Origin: Annona cherimola
Taxonomy: Eukaryota > Streptophyta > Magnoliopsida > Magnoliales > Annonaceae
Reading direction: 5' to 3'
DNA length: 64,000 bases
Assembly (NCBI GenBank): GCA_030490835.1
Contig: CM059972.1
Coordinates: 41,829,452-41,893,451, forward strand
Shown here: piece by piece, positions 1 through 10,581 of the stretch
How the letters are laid out: each line of letters begins with the position of its first letter
Position numbering within the stretch: the stretch's first letter is position 1
Notes under the pieces: model-generated
Databases searched by the model: none
Seen by the model: the letters and a program-made list of their open reading frames with translations, nothing else
Told to the model about the DNA's origin: nothing
Made by a program: the position numbers and the translations under genes

Positions 1-210
1 CATCTAGCATCTGGGCGTCACCGTAATCAGCCCATACCCGAACTAGATCCGTTTGAATCCGGATCAGTTCATCGAGATCCAACCCCCGCACCTGTTTCAT
101 CCTCCTACTCGTCTGCTCATGTTCGACCCGTCAAACCTACTCAATCTTCATATCCCATTTCCAAATTTCAATTCACCAAATCCTTGGTAATTGAATCTCA
201 TTTTGAGTGA
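1..210 (+). pseudogene. C-terminal end of a Copia-element reading frame (partial)
   Basis: Frame 1 is open from the window edge to a TGA at 208-210, giving 69 codons rich in Pro, Ser, His and Arg, with no domain I recognise. It ends 6 bases before a polypurine tract and lies upstream of a plus-strand LTR, so it is the last reading frame of a Copia element. In Sirevirus-type elements this place is taken by the end of pol or by an extra, sometimes envelope-like, ORF. Which of these it is cannot be decided here because the frame starts outside the window. Confidence 0.4.
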
Positions 211-215
211 TTGAC

Positions 216-492
216 AAAAAGGGGGAGATAGAATAGAGTTTTGAGTGAGTTTTAGGACATGACATAGGTTTTAGAGTTTTTGGGTTGGGTAGCTTGTATA
301 TAGGTTTTATTTTTGCTTTGCATTGTAATCCGTATGAATCATGATGATATGAAATTTGTTTTATGCTCTAATATTTATTTTATGCTTTGTTTGAAAGATA
401 TTTGATGTTCTGTTTTTGAAATTATATGAATATGTTTTTCTTGAAAGGTAAAAACTCAAATTAGTTTTGTCAATCATCAAAAAGGGGGAGAT
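216..492 (+). promoter_or_regulatory. Two polypurine tracts at the 3' end of the plus-strand Copia element
   Basis: The tract AAAAAGGGGGAGAT occurs twice, at 216-229 and at 479-492. The second copy directly abuts the LTR start TGTTGG at 493, as the primer for plus-strand DNA synthesis must. Repeated polypurine tracts upstream of the 3' LTR are a known trait of the Sirevirus lineage. The 250 bases between the copies are T-rich and hold no reading frame that I can support. Confidence 0.75.
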
Positions 493-1350
493 TGTTGGAA
501 ACAATAGTTAAAACAAAAAAAAGTTGACCAAAGCATAAGTTTTGATGATTAACAAATTCAAATTTGAGTATAAATTGATTACTAATGAGTGTGATGAATG
601 TCTTGAGGAATGAAAATCAGCCAAGTCGATTCCCTCCTCTATATATAGACACTCAAGCAAACGTGGATAGACACAAGATAGAGTCTAAAAAGAGGAAAGA
701 AGTACAAGCAAGAGTTCTTATTTGCTTTTCTCTAAATTCGAGTGATCTATACACTTTCAAAGGAAGAACAAGCTTCAAAGTTGCGATTTGCTTCAACGAA
801 ACACAATCGGTTGCTCGTACAGATTCTTCCTCAAGCTGAAACTTGCTACAGAACTCAGTAAAGTGTAGATCTTCTTTATTTTTACATTATTGATTGTTTT
901 AGTGCTTGGTTTAAGTTTGGTGATTGAAACCAAGACGTTGCAAGTAGAGTTGTGATTGGAGTGTAACTCATCACCTACTTATGTTGATTGTATATGCCCC
1001 CTAGAGCTTGAATCTAGAAGAGAGCAGAGGCTCTGGTTGTACATGCCTCCTAGAGCTAGAATCTAGAAGAGAGTGGAGACTCTAGTTGTATTCGTGGAAT
1101 ACATAGTGGAACCCAAGTCACAAGAGGTGCGAGCTTGGAAGAGTGGAGTAGGGAGGTTGCCCGAACCACTATAAAATCTTGTGTGGTGATTTATATTTCT
1201 GCTCTCTATATTATATTGCATTCCATTTTGTTTCTTCAAAAAGGGGACTAGATTAATCCGGGGTAAAAGTTTCTGTTTAAGTTTTAAATTTTCATAATAC
1301 CCAATTCACCCCTCCCATCTTGGGTAATTGCCATTAACTCGGGACCAACA
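493..1350 (+). mobile_element. 3' LTR of a plus-strand Copia (Sirevirus-like) element
   Basis: The 858-bp LTR starts with TGTTGGAAACAATAG and ends with GGGACCAACA, giving TGTTGG/CCAACA inverted ends. It follows a polypurine tract. Its ends match the LTR at 4246-5957 read on the opposite strand (shared blocks around the TTGACCAAAGCATAAG start, the TATA box and the end). It lacks about 850 bp that the other copy has between the CAAGTCGAT and TCCCTCCTC blocks. The base after the LTR (1351) continues a minus-strand integrase frame, so this element was inserted into that gene. The predicted 5-bp target duplicate is catat (1351-1355); its partner lies left of the window. Confidence 0.85.
639..649 (+). 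promoter_or_regulatory. TATA box in the plus-strand Copia LTR
   Basis: CTATATATAGA lies about 150 bp into the LTR. The same box with the same flanks (CCTCCTCTATATATAGAC) is present in the opposite-strand LTR near 4945-4955, so it is conserved between the two copies and is the likely core promoter of the element. Confidence 0.6.
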
Positions 1351-2376
1351 CATATGGGGTCTTTTTCAATATTGCTCTAATGGTAACTCGGTTTAATACA
1401 TGACAAGCTGTACTTACAGCTTCACCCCAAAATCTCTTGGACAATTTACTCTCATTTAGCATGGTCCTAGCCATTTCCTGTATTGTCCAGTTTTTTCTTT
1501 CAACAACTCCATTTTGTTGAGGAGTTCTTGGTGCAGAAAATGTATGGTGAATTCCTTTTTCATTGCAAAATTCTATGAATCGACTATTTTCAAATTCACC
1601 ACCATGGTCACTTCTAATGGAAATGATTGAACTTTGTTTTTCATTTTGCACCAAATTTGAAAACGAGACAAACATCGAAAATGCTTCATCTTTGCTAGCT
1701 AAGAGTATAATCCAAGTAAATCTAGAAAAATCATCCACAATTACAAAAAACATACTTTTTCCCACCAAGAGTTGAAATTTCCTGTTTGGTTGAAAATGAC
1801 ATTTTTGGTTGTTTAGATAGTTGACAGGCTTTACAAATTTTATCTTTGTCATATTTGAGCTTCGGTAAGCCTCGTACCAAGTTCTTTTTCCATAATGTTT
1901 TAATATTTGACATATTTATATGTCCAAGCCTTGTATGCCATTTCCATGGATCATTTTCTATAGCTATTAGACATTTTCCTTCTAGGTCATCAAGACAAAC
2001 CAAATATACATTTTCATGTCTTTTGCCACTAAATATTATGTATTTGTCATCATCAATAACATTATATATAGAGGATTCAAATACAACTTTATATCCTTTA
2101 TCACATAATTGACTAATACTCATTAGGTTGTGTTTGAGTCCTTCAACAAATAGAACATTTTCAATACATTCATCTGAAATACCATAAACATTTCTTTTAC
2201 CTTTTATTTTACCTTTTTCATTATTTTCGAAAGCTACTGTTCCTTCATTGCATGGGTTGATCTTGTGAAATAGTCATTTTTCTCCTGTCATATGTCTTGA
2301 GCTGCCACTATCCATAAACCATACGTTATTGGCCTTAGCTTTAAGACAAACCTGCAAAAATTAAGTCGAGTGGAGC
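1351..2376 (-). pseudogene. Copia pol fragment: protease, GAG-pre-integrase and integrase core, truncated
   Basis: Read on the minus strand from about 2376. The protease active site is visible at 2286-2321 as WFMDSGSSRHMTG (Asp-Ser-Gly). It is followed by the GAG-pre-integrase zinc motif (HTRLGH..CKAC, about 1870-1950) and the integrase catalytic core with VDDFSR, SDHGGEF and QQNGVVERK, the usual D,D,E signature. Reverse transcriptase and RNase H are missing because the frame is cut at 1350/1351 by the inserted plus-strand Copia element. Other damage: a TGA at 2274-2276 just after the protease motif, where relatives usually have Trp, and a one-base shift in a T run near 1750 that splits the integrase into two frames. 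Non-functional. Confidence 0.9.
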
Positions 2377-4197
2377 TCATCCTTTTGCTACCCATTTTAT
2401 GGGTCCGTTTGGGTTAGTTATCCTTTGGAGTCTATGCTGGTCTACCTTTGGAGCCATAAATCCAATGCTTTTTAGCATCCAAACCAATTTAGCACCAAGG
2501 TTTTGCAACTTTCTTAATTTACATTGATAGACCTTGTGCCCTAACTTGTTGCAAAAATTACAAGCTCCCGGAAGTATAGAAATAGGGAGCCACTTGGTAA
2601 TTTGTTCCTCGGTTGGTATTTTGGTCCAAACTACTTGATTTATCTTAGGATTAGTATGAATAGGTTTGGCGTTGTTTCTTGGAGCATTAGATTTTTTTTG
2701 TTCAAATGTATTATACCCAAGTCCTTTCTTGCAAGTTTGGGTTGTCATTTTCAAGAACATTTTCACATTTTCTCCTGGATTAGAAAACTTGGCAAGTGAT
2801 TCATTTAATGATTCATTTTCATTTTTGAGTTTCTCTAACTCAACTTCCAAGGTATTTTTTTCATTTTTCAATTTATCTAATTTTTCAGCAAGTTTACCAT
2901 TTACAATTATTACTGCATCACATTGTCTTTTCTTTATTGTAAACTTGTTTCCTAATTTCTTTATTTCTTCATATAATGAATCATAGGCTTGTTGAAGTTC
3001 TTCTAATTCAACACATTTGAGACATTCATTTGTAGAAAAAATTGAAAAAGATTTTTGTTTGGAGGTTACCTCTTGACTACTTGTGCAGTTCGTTGAAGTA
3101 GCTTGATCCTCCAAGATTTCCGTGGCTGCAAAGCATATGTCGGAATTTGCTATGCAACAAATTCTTACGCAATCTGCTTCACATTCTTCACTTGAAGAGC
3201 TACTTGTTGTAGATTCTTCTTCATTCACATACATGCCTCTTCCTTTGTTTCTTTGAAATTTTCTGTTGTCGCCTCAATCTTTTCTTTGCTCCTTTGCTTT
3301 ATTTTCTTCGGGCGTTGGGCATTGGGCTTGCATGTGCCCCGAACCGCCACATCGGTAACATTTTGTTGTTTCTTTCTTTTTCTCTTTGGAATTTCTTTCT
3401 TTAAAGTTTCTGAAATTTCTACCTTTCCTTACAAACTTTCTAAATCGTTTTGTAAGTAAGGTAATTTCACCGTCATTTTGAGAAGATGAGGTGGTGTCAT
3501 CCAAGTCTTGTGCGACTCTCAAGGCAATGGCTCTTTTGCCTTTGTGGTGATCTTCGTTTCTTTTCTTGATCAGCTCATGTGACATCAGGGAGCTAATAAG
3601 ATCTTCCAATTTCAACGTGTTTAGATCTTTGGCTTCTTCTATTGCCGTGATTTTTGGAGTCCATGATTCGGGTAGTGCCCTCAGAATCTTCATGACCTGC
3701 TCAGATTCAGAAATTTCTTTTCCTAGTCCTTTCAAGGCGTTAGTAATCTTGGAAAATCTAGCAAACATTTCAGAAATATTTTCAGTTTCTAACATCCTAA
3801 AATTTTCCAATTCTTCAATCAAAATATTTCTCCTTGTCCCTTGGACTTGAGAAGTTCCTTCATAGATAGATGTTAGTGTATCCCATATCTCTTTGGCAGT
3901 TAAACAAGAGGATACTCTATCATATTCGGAAGCCGTAAGAGCACAAAATAATGAATTCATAGCCTTGGCTTTGCTCTTTATAGTCTTTACTTCCTCATCG
4001 GTCCATTTGGAAGCTCTTTCATCAATAGGCAAAGTCACACCGTCTTGGATTGCAATCCAAGAGTCCATATCTGTAGCCATGATGAGTTGTTTCATACGTA
4101 GCTTCCAATATCCAAAATTGTTCCCATCAAACAATGGTGGCCTAGTAAAGGATTGACCTTCAGCAAATGCGGGAACAAAAGTGGATTGGGATGCCAT
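2377..4197 (-). pseudogene. gag: Copia gag with two zinc knuckles, interrupted by one stop
   Basis: One minus-strand frame starts with ATG at 4197. The first part has the Copia Gag (UBN2-type) fold hallmarks: a FDGNNFGYWKLRMK-like start, an LTS..YEGTSQVQ segment and a basic tail. It then has a CCHC zinc knuckle CYRCGGSGHMQAQC (about residues 280-293). An in-frame TGA at 3274-3276 stops it at 307 residues, yet the same frame continues for about 300 more codons: an acidic serine-rich stretch, a Glu/Lys-rich coiled coil (about 2780-2960) and a second knuckle CNFCNKLGHKVYQC (about 2523-2564). Two knuckles flanking a coiled coil fit the Sirevirus type of Gag. The frame ends at 2377, where a shift separates it from protease. 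Confidence 0.88.
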
Positions 4198-4227
4198 ATC
4201 AAAAGATCTCTTTGGTAAAACTCAAAG

Positions 4228-4245
4228 ACCTGCTCTGATACCACT
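4228..4245 (-). promoter_or_regulatory. Primer binding site for initiator tRNA-Met (minus-strand Copia)
   Basis: Read on the minus strand, AGTGGTATCAGAGCAGGT follows the LTR end CCAACA directly. TGGTATCAGAGC is the complement of the 3' end of plant initiator tRNA-Met, the usual primer of Copia elements. It fixes this LTR as the 5' LTR and the element as minus-strand. Confidence 0.9.
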
Positions 4246-5957
4246 TGTTGGTCCCAAGTTAATGGCAAAACTCAAGAGGGGAGGGGTGAATTGGGTTCTT
4301 AAAAATTCTTTGGTAAATTTAAAACTTAACCCCTTTAAAGTTTTAATCCCCTTGAATGTAACAGATAGAGAGCAATAAGATAATGAAAGTGAAAATGAAA
4401 AGCAATAGACAAGATTTATAGTGGTTTGGGCAACCTTTCCCTACTCCACTCTTCCAAGCTCACACACCCTTGTGACTTAGGTTCCACTATGTATTCCGCG
4501 AATACAAGTAGAGTCTCCACTCTCTTCTAGATTCTAGCTCTAGGGGGCATATACAACCAGAGCCTCCGCTCTCTTCTAGATTCTAGCTCTAGGGGGCATA
4601 TACAATCAACACAAGTAGGTGATGAGTTACACTCCAATCACAACTCTACTTGCTATGTCTTGGTTTGAACCACCAAACTCAAACCAAGCACCAAAAACAA
4701 ACAACAATATGAAAATAGAAGAAATCTACACTTTACTGATTTGTGTAGCAGGTTTCAGCTCGTGGAAGAATCTGTAGAAGCAACAAATTGTATTTCTTTG
4801 AACCAAACCGCAACTTTGAAGCTTGTTCTTCCTTTGAAAATGAATAGATCACTCAATTGTAGAGAAAAGTAGATAAAAGCTCTTAGTAGCACTTCTTTCC
4901 TCTTTTTCAGCTCTCTGTTATGTGTATCAACGCTTGCTTGAGTGTCTATATATAGAGGAGGGAAAATTTTGAACGTTACAGAGTTGGTTGGCGTGTAATA
5001 AATGTCCCAACGTTCAACAATTCGAACGTTATGTCTCCAAGTCGCAAGTGGAGTCGACTTCGTCTGCGACTTCGCCCAAGTCGCATGCTGGAGTCGACTT
5101 CGTGTGCGACTTCGGTTGTTCTTCAGCTTCCAAGTCTATCTTCTGGGTCGACTTAGTTTGAGACTTGGCCTCAAGTTGATCTTGGAGTCGACTTGGGGTG
5201 CGACTTGACATCAAGTCGATCTTGGAGTCGACTTGGTGTGCGACTTGACTATCTCCTTGTGCCAAGTCAGTTTGATTTTTGTTGATATATCTCTTGTTTG
5301 CTTAATCTTCTTCTTCTTCTTTTGTCTTTCAATACTAGAAGCTTTCTTGTATAGAATTTGCTTTAAGTCTCGTGAACTTGAAGAACTTGAATCTTGCATG
5401 AACAAATCCAACTTTGATTTGGAAAGAATGAATTCATGTGCCTTGCTTGCTTTTAAACTTGAATTAGTCTTCTTATACTCAGATTTCAGAAACTTGAGTT
5501 GTCTTCATCTTGAAGTAGACTTGTGCTTTAACTTGAGCTTGAGAATCTTTCTTGAAGTTGATGCTAGAGTCGACTTTGCCTGCGACTTTACCCAAGTCGC
5601 ATGTGGAGTCGACTTCAACTGCGACTTCGGTTATTTTGTCCCTCAAAATCAACGCTGGAGAGAAAATGCTGCTTCAAGTCGATACTGGAGTCGACTTCAT
5701 CTGCGACTTCGGTTGTTTTGTCCCCCAAAATAACCGCTGTCCATAAAGTACCTGTTGAAATTGCTTGTGGAGTCAACTTCAAGATCGACTTCGCCTAAGT
5801 CGAAGTTGGAGTCGACTTAGGGATCGACTTGAGCTGATTTTTCATTCCTTAAAAACATTTATTAAATGTATTAGTAATCATATCATACTCAAATTTGTAT
5901 TTGTTAATCATCAAAACTTATGCTTTGGTCAATTTGATTTAGCTATTGTTTCCAACA
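4246..5957 (-). mobile_element. 5' LTR of the minus-strand Copia (Sirevirus-like) element
   Basis: The 1712-bp LTR reads TGTTGGAAACAATAG at its start (5957) and GGGACCAACA at its end (4246) on the minus strand. It carries a TATA box (4945-4955), two 58-bp direct repeats near 4505-4610 around the block TTCTAGATTCTAGCTCTAG, and a palindrome-rich stretch at 5040-5830. The base right of the element, 5958, starts its likely target duplicate atatt; the left partner is outside the window. The host sequence on the right is a Gypsy LTR remnant. Confidence 0.88.
5040..5830. repeat. Dispersed AGTCGACTT palindrome array in the Copia LTR
   Basis: The palindrome core GTCGAC occurs about nine times (near 5053, 5092, 5148, 5186, 5227, 5571, 5608, 5691 and 5813), usually as GGAGTCGACTT followed 7-8 bases later by GCGACTT or GATCGACTT. 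Units are irregularly spaced at about 38-80 bp, with a gap at 5270-5550. This stretch is what the shorter LTR at 493-1350 lacks. Palindrome-rich LTR segments are known from Sireviruses; here it lies upstream of the TATA box and so may be a U3 control region. Confidence 0.75.
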
Positions 5958-8900
5958 ATATTCTCTCATGACATGATCCTTTCTATCCTTGGCACCGGAC
6001 CTTCCGACTTGGCAACGTCAAGGGGGACTCCTTGTCCACTTACTACCTCGACTCGCCTACTTGACTTCCATTCCATGCATGACTTTTAGTCACCCCGGCA
6101 TTATATGCCTCTTACACATGGAACTCGTCATTCTCAGGTAGAGAATTCTTTGCACCATCCCATTTAAACATCATTTCAATGCAATATTGTTTTTAAATCC
6201 ATATTTCATGACATTTTATACATAATTGTAAAACGGCAAGCAAATCACTTGTCATATAGGAAATAATCATTTCAATACACATTGAGATAAAGGAATGACC
6301 ATCCTTAAATAACTTATAAATAAATTCAATATCATTTGGTAAACATATCAAAGCAGTTAGAACATCATTTGCGATTATTTTGGAATAAATTGAGAAACAA
6401 AATCATTTGGAAAATTTGCTTGCTTACCTTGATCACGTGAGCTTCCCGGGTCAACCCTTTCTTTGCCTTTGCCTATACATGTAGAATGACATAGCATTCT
6501 TATAAATTCCATTTTCTTGCATTCAACTTAGTTTTCCAACCTATTCTCATATATATTTATAACCCACTTGAATTCTAAGTCGGGTGTACATACATAACAT
6601 ACTTGTGCATCAAACCATTCATTACAACACATATTCAATTCCCATATTTAGGGTATCATTCATATATATCAAAACACATTTCTTAATCATCATATGAAGG
6701 TTTATGATTTCCACTTAACATTTTTCACCTATTTTTCATAATTCACAGATTATGCTCATTCTTAAGCACTTAATTGATGTCATAACCTTCATATATCAAT
6801 CTCAAATATTGGGATTACCTAAACAGAAACATAATCCTAATAATCACTTATGATACTTGTTTATATCCCATTGTAATTTAAATTTCATCCCAAAAATCTA
6901 GAATTTAACATTTACTTTGATTTATTCCTCAATCTGTCCATAATGCTGAAATCAGACACACTGATCTCTCTAATTTTTGAATCATAATCAAATGGAGGAA
7001 GTTAAACCTAAAATTTCTATCATACCTTAATAACTATATGATCTAACCAAAATAAATATTTCCAGCACAACATATGAAGTATTTATATTTATTTTGGTAT
7101 TTTTACTCTGCTGGACAGAAACATCAATTTTCAGACAGCTCTAATCACATTAATTATTAGGTATATTTATAACTTTCAAAGACCAATTTTTATTTTGATC
7201 AAGTGTTACTCATGATTTATTCCACATCATATAAAATTTCAGCTCAAAATACCTTGTGTAAAAATTATTAAAAATCATTTGGTGCAGCTGATCCTGACAC
7301 CCATTCAACCCTGTTCAGGTTGATTTTATCGGATTTTTAATTTCCAACATACTTATCCTTTTGAGCTGAAAATTGGGTCGTTCCTTAATCATGCTATCAT
7401 GAGTTCCCAAAACAATGTTCATGCGAAAAATCGTTCATTTACTATTTCGTTCATATTTTGGATTTCTATCTCATTTTTTCTAGGTTTTGCTCCCATATTT
7501 GCATCTAATTTCCATTTCAATTTCTTAAATAATCAAGATTAATCAATACTAGATAATAATCATATAATATTATAATTAATGACATTGTAATTCACCATTC
7601 AAGGATCCTTTAAGAAACATATTCATGTCTCAAAACTTGGAGTAGAAAACTTAGGATTAAAGGGTCTAACAAGTCATGTATACTTACTTGAAGTGAGTAA
7701 CACTTAACCACACTTAACTAACTTGCTTCCTTCACTTATTTTTCCTTTTTCTCCTTCTTTTTTCCTCTCCTTTTCTTGCTCTCAAGCTGCTGGAAAAATG
7801 GGGACGTGAACCACTGCTGACTAGAGAGTTTGCTCTTTAGAATTTTTCTATCTCCAACCTTATACACATGTGGACGTCCCTCCTTAAGTAGAGCTGGATT
7901 TTCCAGCTTGTGGGGCCCCATTTTCCACATCATTTGGGGGTTATTTTAATACATGTTTATCCACTTGCTGACATGGAAAAATATCATCCAAATAAATTAG
8001 ATAATTATTTTTGAAAAATCCATCAAAATCCATGTAATTAATGGACAAAATCTGTCCATAAGATGAAACGTCCATTTCAGCTGCTGTTTGCCATTTTTTT
8101 CCATGAATTAGCAGCCTTATTTAATGCATATTTATATACCCTAACATGTAGACTAATTAGGCATGCATTTAGCATTTTTAAAAAAATTTAAAAAATCAAA
8201 TTGACAGCACTTTGGACGATCCACATTTCAGCTCCCTTGTGCTGTCCATTTTCAACGCCCCTATTTCAGCTGCCTTTTTGCATTTTTTTCCACCATTTTT
8301 CAGCTTTAATTTAATGCTCATTTAATCACCTAGTAATGTAGGTCAATTGGGGGATCAATTGAGCATAATTATAAAAATTATAAAAATTCCAAAAGCTGCC
8401 ACAACTGTCCCCATCTCTTACATGCACCCTTGCTGTCCATTATTTGATCATAGCTCAATGGTCCAGATTTAATGCCTTTAGCCACAAATTTCCACTCCAA
8501 TTTAATGCACATTTATCCTAATTAATCCACAGCTGACTTTGGCCATGTATTTTGTTAAAAAAATTTCACAAAAATCCACTTTAGGGGCTGTTTGGACGTC
8601 CATACATGCCATGTAAGCTATTCTCTCCCAAGCTAGTCTATTAGCCTTTTAATTCTGCATTTATTCATGAGATAATTGCAGGAATTTTTTAATTTTTAAT
8701 AATTCATAAAATACCCTACAATTAACCTCCTTTTGACACCTCAATTTCGTTCTTATTCATTTGATTATTTTACTCATTTTTAACATAAATGCTAATTACT
8801 TTTTGGTGCAAAAGTCAAAAGAGTTGATCCCAATTTTGTGCACCCTTAATCTTAGAATTATTAGCTTGATCAAACCCTTCCATAACCTTAATCTCATAAT

Positions 8901-9398
8901 TTAACCATCAATTTCAAATTTCATCTAAATCCGACTTTTCTAGCTCAAGTTATGATCGTTTGAAGTTGTCTCTGAATTTTGGACGGTGATGATCAATTAT
9001 TATCAAAATTTTCATAATCTAACTTTTCCATGTGATTAAGCAAGAAATTATGTGCTTCCATCTCAAATTTCATCTTAATCCGCCTTATAGGCGTTAAGTT
9101 ATGAATTTTTCAACATTTTCCAACTTGGCTCGATGATTAGCCTCCTAATTTCCATTTATCACATTATGAAAATCAATTAATTTCTCATGGCACACTAATA
9201 CCTTTTAATATTCATTAGGCCACTTAATCATATTGGCCCATTTCGACTTAGAGTGATTGATTTCATCATCATTCATAACCTCTAACCTAATCGCCATAAA
9301 TCATCAATATTGCATATAAATCATTTATAATTCAATCAAATCATACTTGAATCATACAAATGCATATATATGAATCCTATGTAGGTCAGTGTTTCACA
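5958..9398 (-). mobile_element. Giant Gypsy-type LTR J, left part lost or outside the window
   Basis: The right end reads GTAGGTCAGTGTTTCACA, matching the LTR start (minus strand TGTGAAAC..) of the other giant LTRs here. The body shares their ordered blocks: the zinc-coloured landmarks are the GGCAACGTCAAGGGGGACTC block (about 6012), the splice-like TTGCTTACCTTGATCACG block (about 6418), a GGACGTCC site (7872), the CTAGCTCAAGTTATGATC block (8940) and the CCGCCTTATAGGCG block (9080). The left part, including the GGGGCGCCACA end, is beyond the Copia insertion. No polypurine tract follows at 9399, so the right side is outside DNA, meaning J is a 5' or solo LTR. No coding frame is supported in it. 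Confidence 0.75.
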
Positions 9399-10581
9399 GT
9401 GCATGTGCCACATTTGCTCAAAAACATGTATATTTATGTGTAAATTATGAAAAATGCTTAGATCCATTCACACATATATTAGAATGTAACAATACTTTAT
9501 AGGATCATTTATCCATATATTATTGATATTTTAGATGGTTTAGATGTTGAAAAAACTACTTTAAAGTTAACATTTTAAAATTGGACCATTTTATTACATT
9601 GATTTTACACTTCTATAGATGAGAGTCATATACAGTGAAATTAAAAAATAAAAGGATTTTCAAGATATTAAAAATGATGTTAAATGCAATGGATAGAGTA
9701 GATTTTTCATCAACCATCAATATTTAAAAAATGGAAGGGATTATATAGAAGCAGGATTTTGAAACCCTTCTCATCGCCGTTGAATTTTGCAGAAAAGATC
9801 CTAGCCGTCGCTCATGTGCTATGTGCATGTGGGGCGTTTCATCGGGTTTTTGGACCTAACGAACTTGAAATCTCGCTTATACACATGTGCCCATTTGTCT
9901 CCCTTCTCATCCTGCCCAAACCTGGTTTGCCACGCGGTTCTCTCCTCTCCTCTTTCTCATTGAAGGTGCTGCTGCCATCTTCTCCGTGAGCAAGGGTCCA
10001 AAAGCTAGGGTCATCTTCTCCGACAAGGTCCGAAAGCTACCATCTTCTATAGCGGCATTGTCTTCTCTCTCCCTCTCGCCGAACCGCGCTGCCTTCTTCG
10101 TCGCAGGTACCCAACTCCCGCCAAACTGTGCTGCCTTCTTTATTAGTGTAATTACATGGATTTGCCTCGTGCGCATGCCACATGTTCAGTAAATGCAATA
10201 TCATTTTAAAGATTTTTGTCTAACCGGATCCAACAATACACACAAATATGCAAATGCCTACAGTTGAGAGAAGAGAAACATCCATGTTGCTTGCTATGAT
10301 TACAAATCATTACTAAAGATTTAAGTTAAACTGTCATTGTTGTTGTCATCATCTAAGCCTTATCCCACTCAAACGGGCTTCAGTTATGTGGAGTGTATCT
10401 TGCCGTACTAGATTACCTATCTCCATTAAGAATTACATCCTCAAAAACTTTAAACCATCGATATCTTCTTACAATAACACTACCATAATTTGAAATGACC
10501 TTCCCTAGAGTCTTTAAATGATGAAAAGTAGAGTTCCAAACTAACAAATTTCATTTTGTTAATTAGAAGTTGGTTTCGAGT
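9399..10581. other. Non-LTR spacer with a GC-rich exon-like patch
   Basis: This is pre-existing DNA between LTR J and solo LTR H. 9399-9735 is AT-rich and featureless. 9741-9748 has TTATATAG, followed by a GC-richer patch at 9760-10150 with several short overlapping frames (for example 9887-10192, 101 codons) and a degenerate internal duplication (GCGCTGCCTTCTTCGTCG and GTGCTGCCTTCTTTAT, 32 bases shifted). It looks like a 5' UTR plus first exon of a gene, or a captured gene piece, but no protein family is recognisable. Treat it as unassigned. Confidence 0.35.
10334..10450 (+). repeat. SINE-like 3' tail fragment, degenerate
   Basis: A GTTGTTGTT-like run is followed by TAAGCCTTATCCCACTC and a GGGCTTCAGTTATGTGG block. 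This closely resembles the conserved tail (AAGCCTTATCCCACT..GGGGTCGGCTACATGG) of a short interspersed element widespread in plants and usually called Au-like. The match is from memory of the motif and the copy is diverged, so the family name is tentative. Confidence 0.4.

Noticed and set aside
585..839. 84-codon plus-strand frame in the Copia LTR
   Set aside because: It lies wholly inside the LTR across the TATA box and is not kept in the sister LTR. No domain.
9887..10192. 101-codon frame in the GC-rich patch
   Set aside because: No recognisable family and three overlapping frames of similar length; composition alone explains the openness. Kept only as an unassigned patch.
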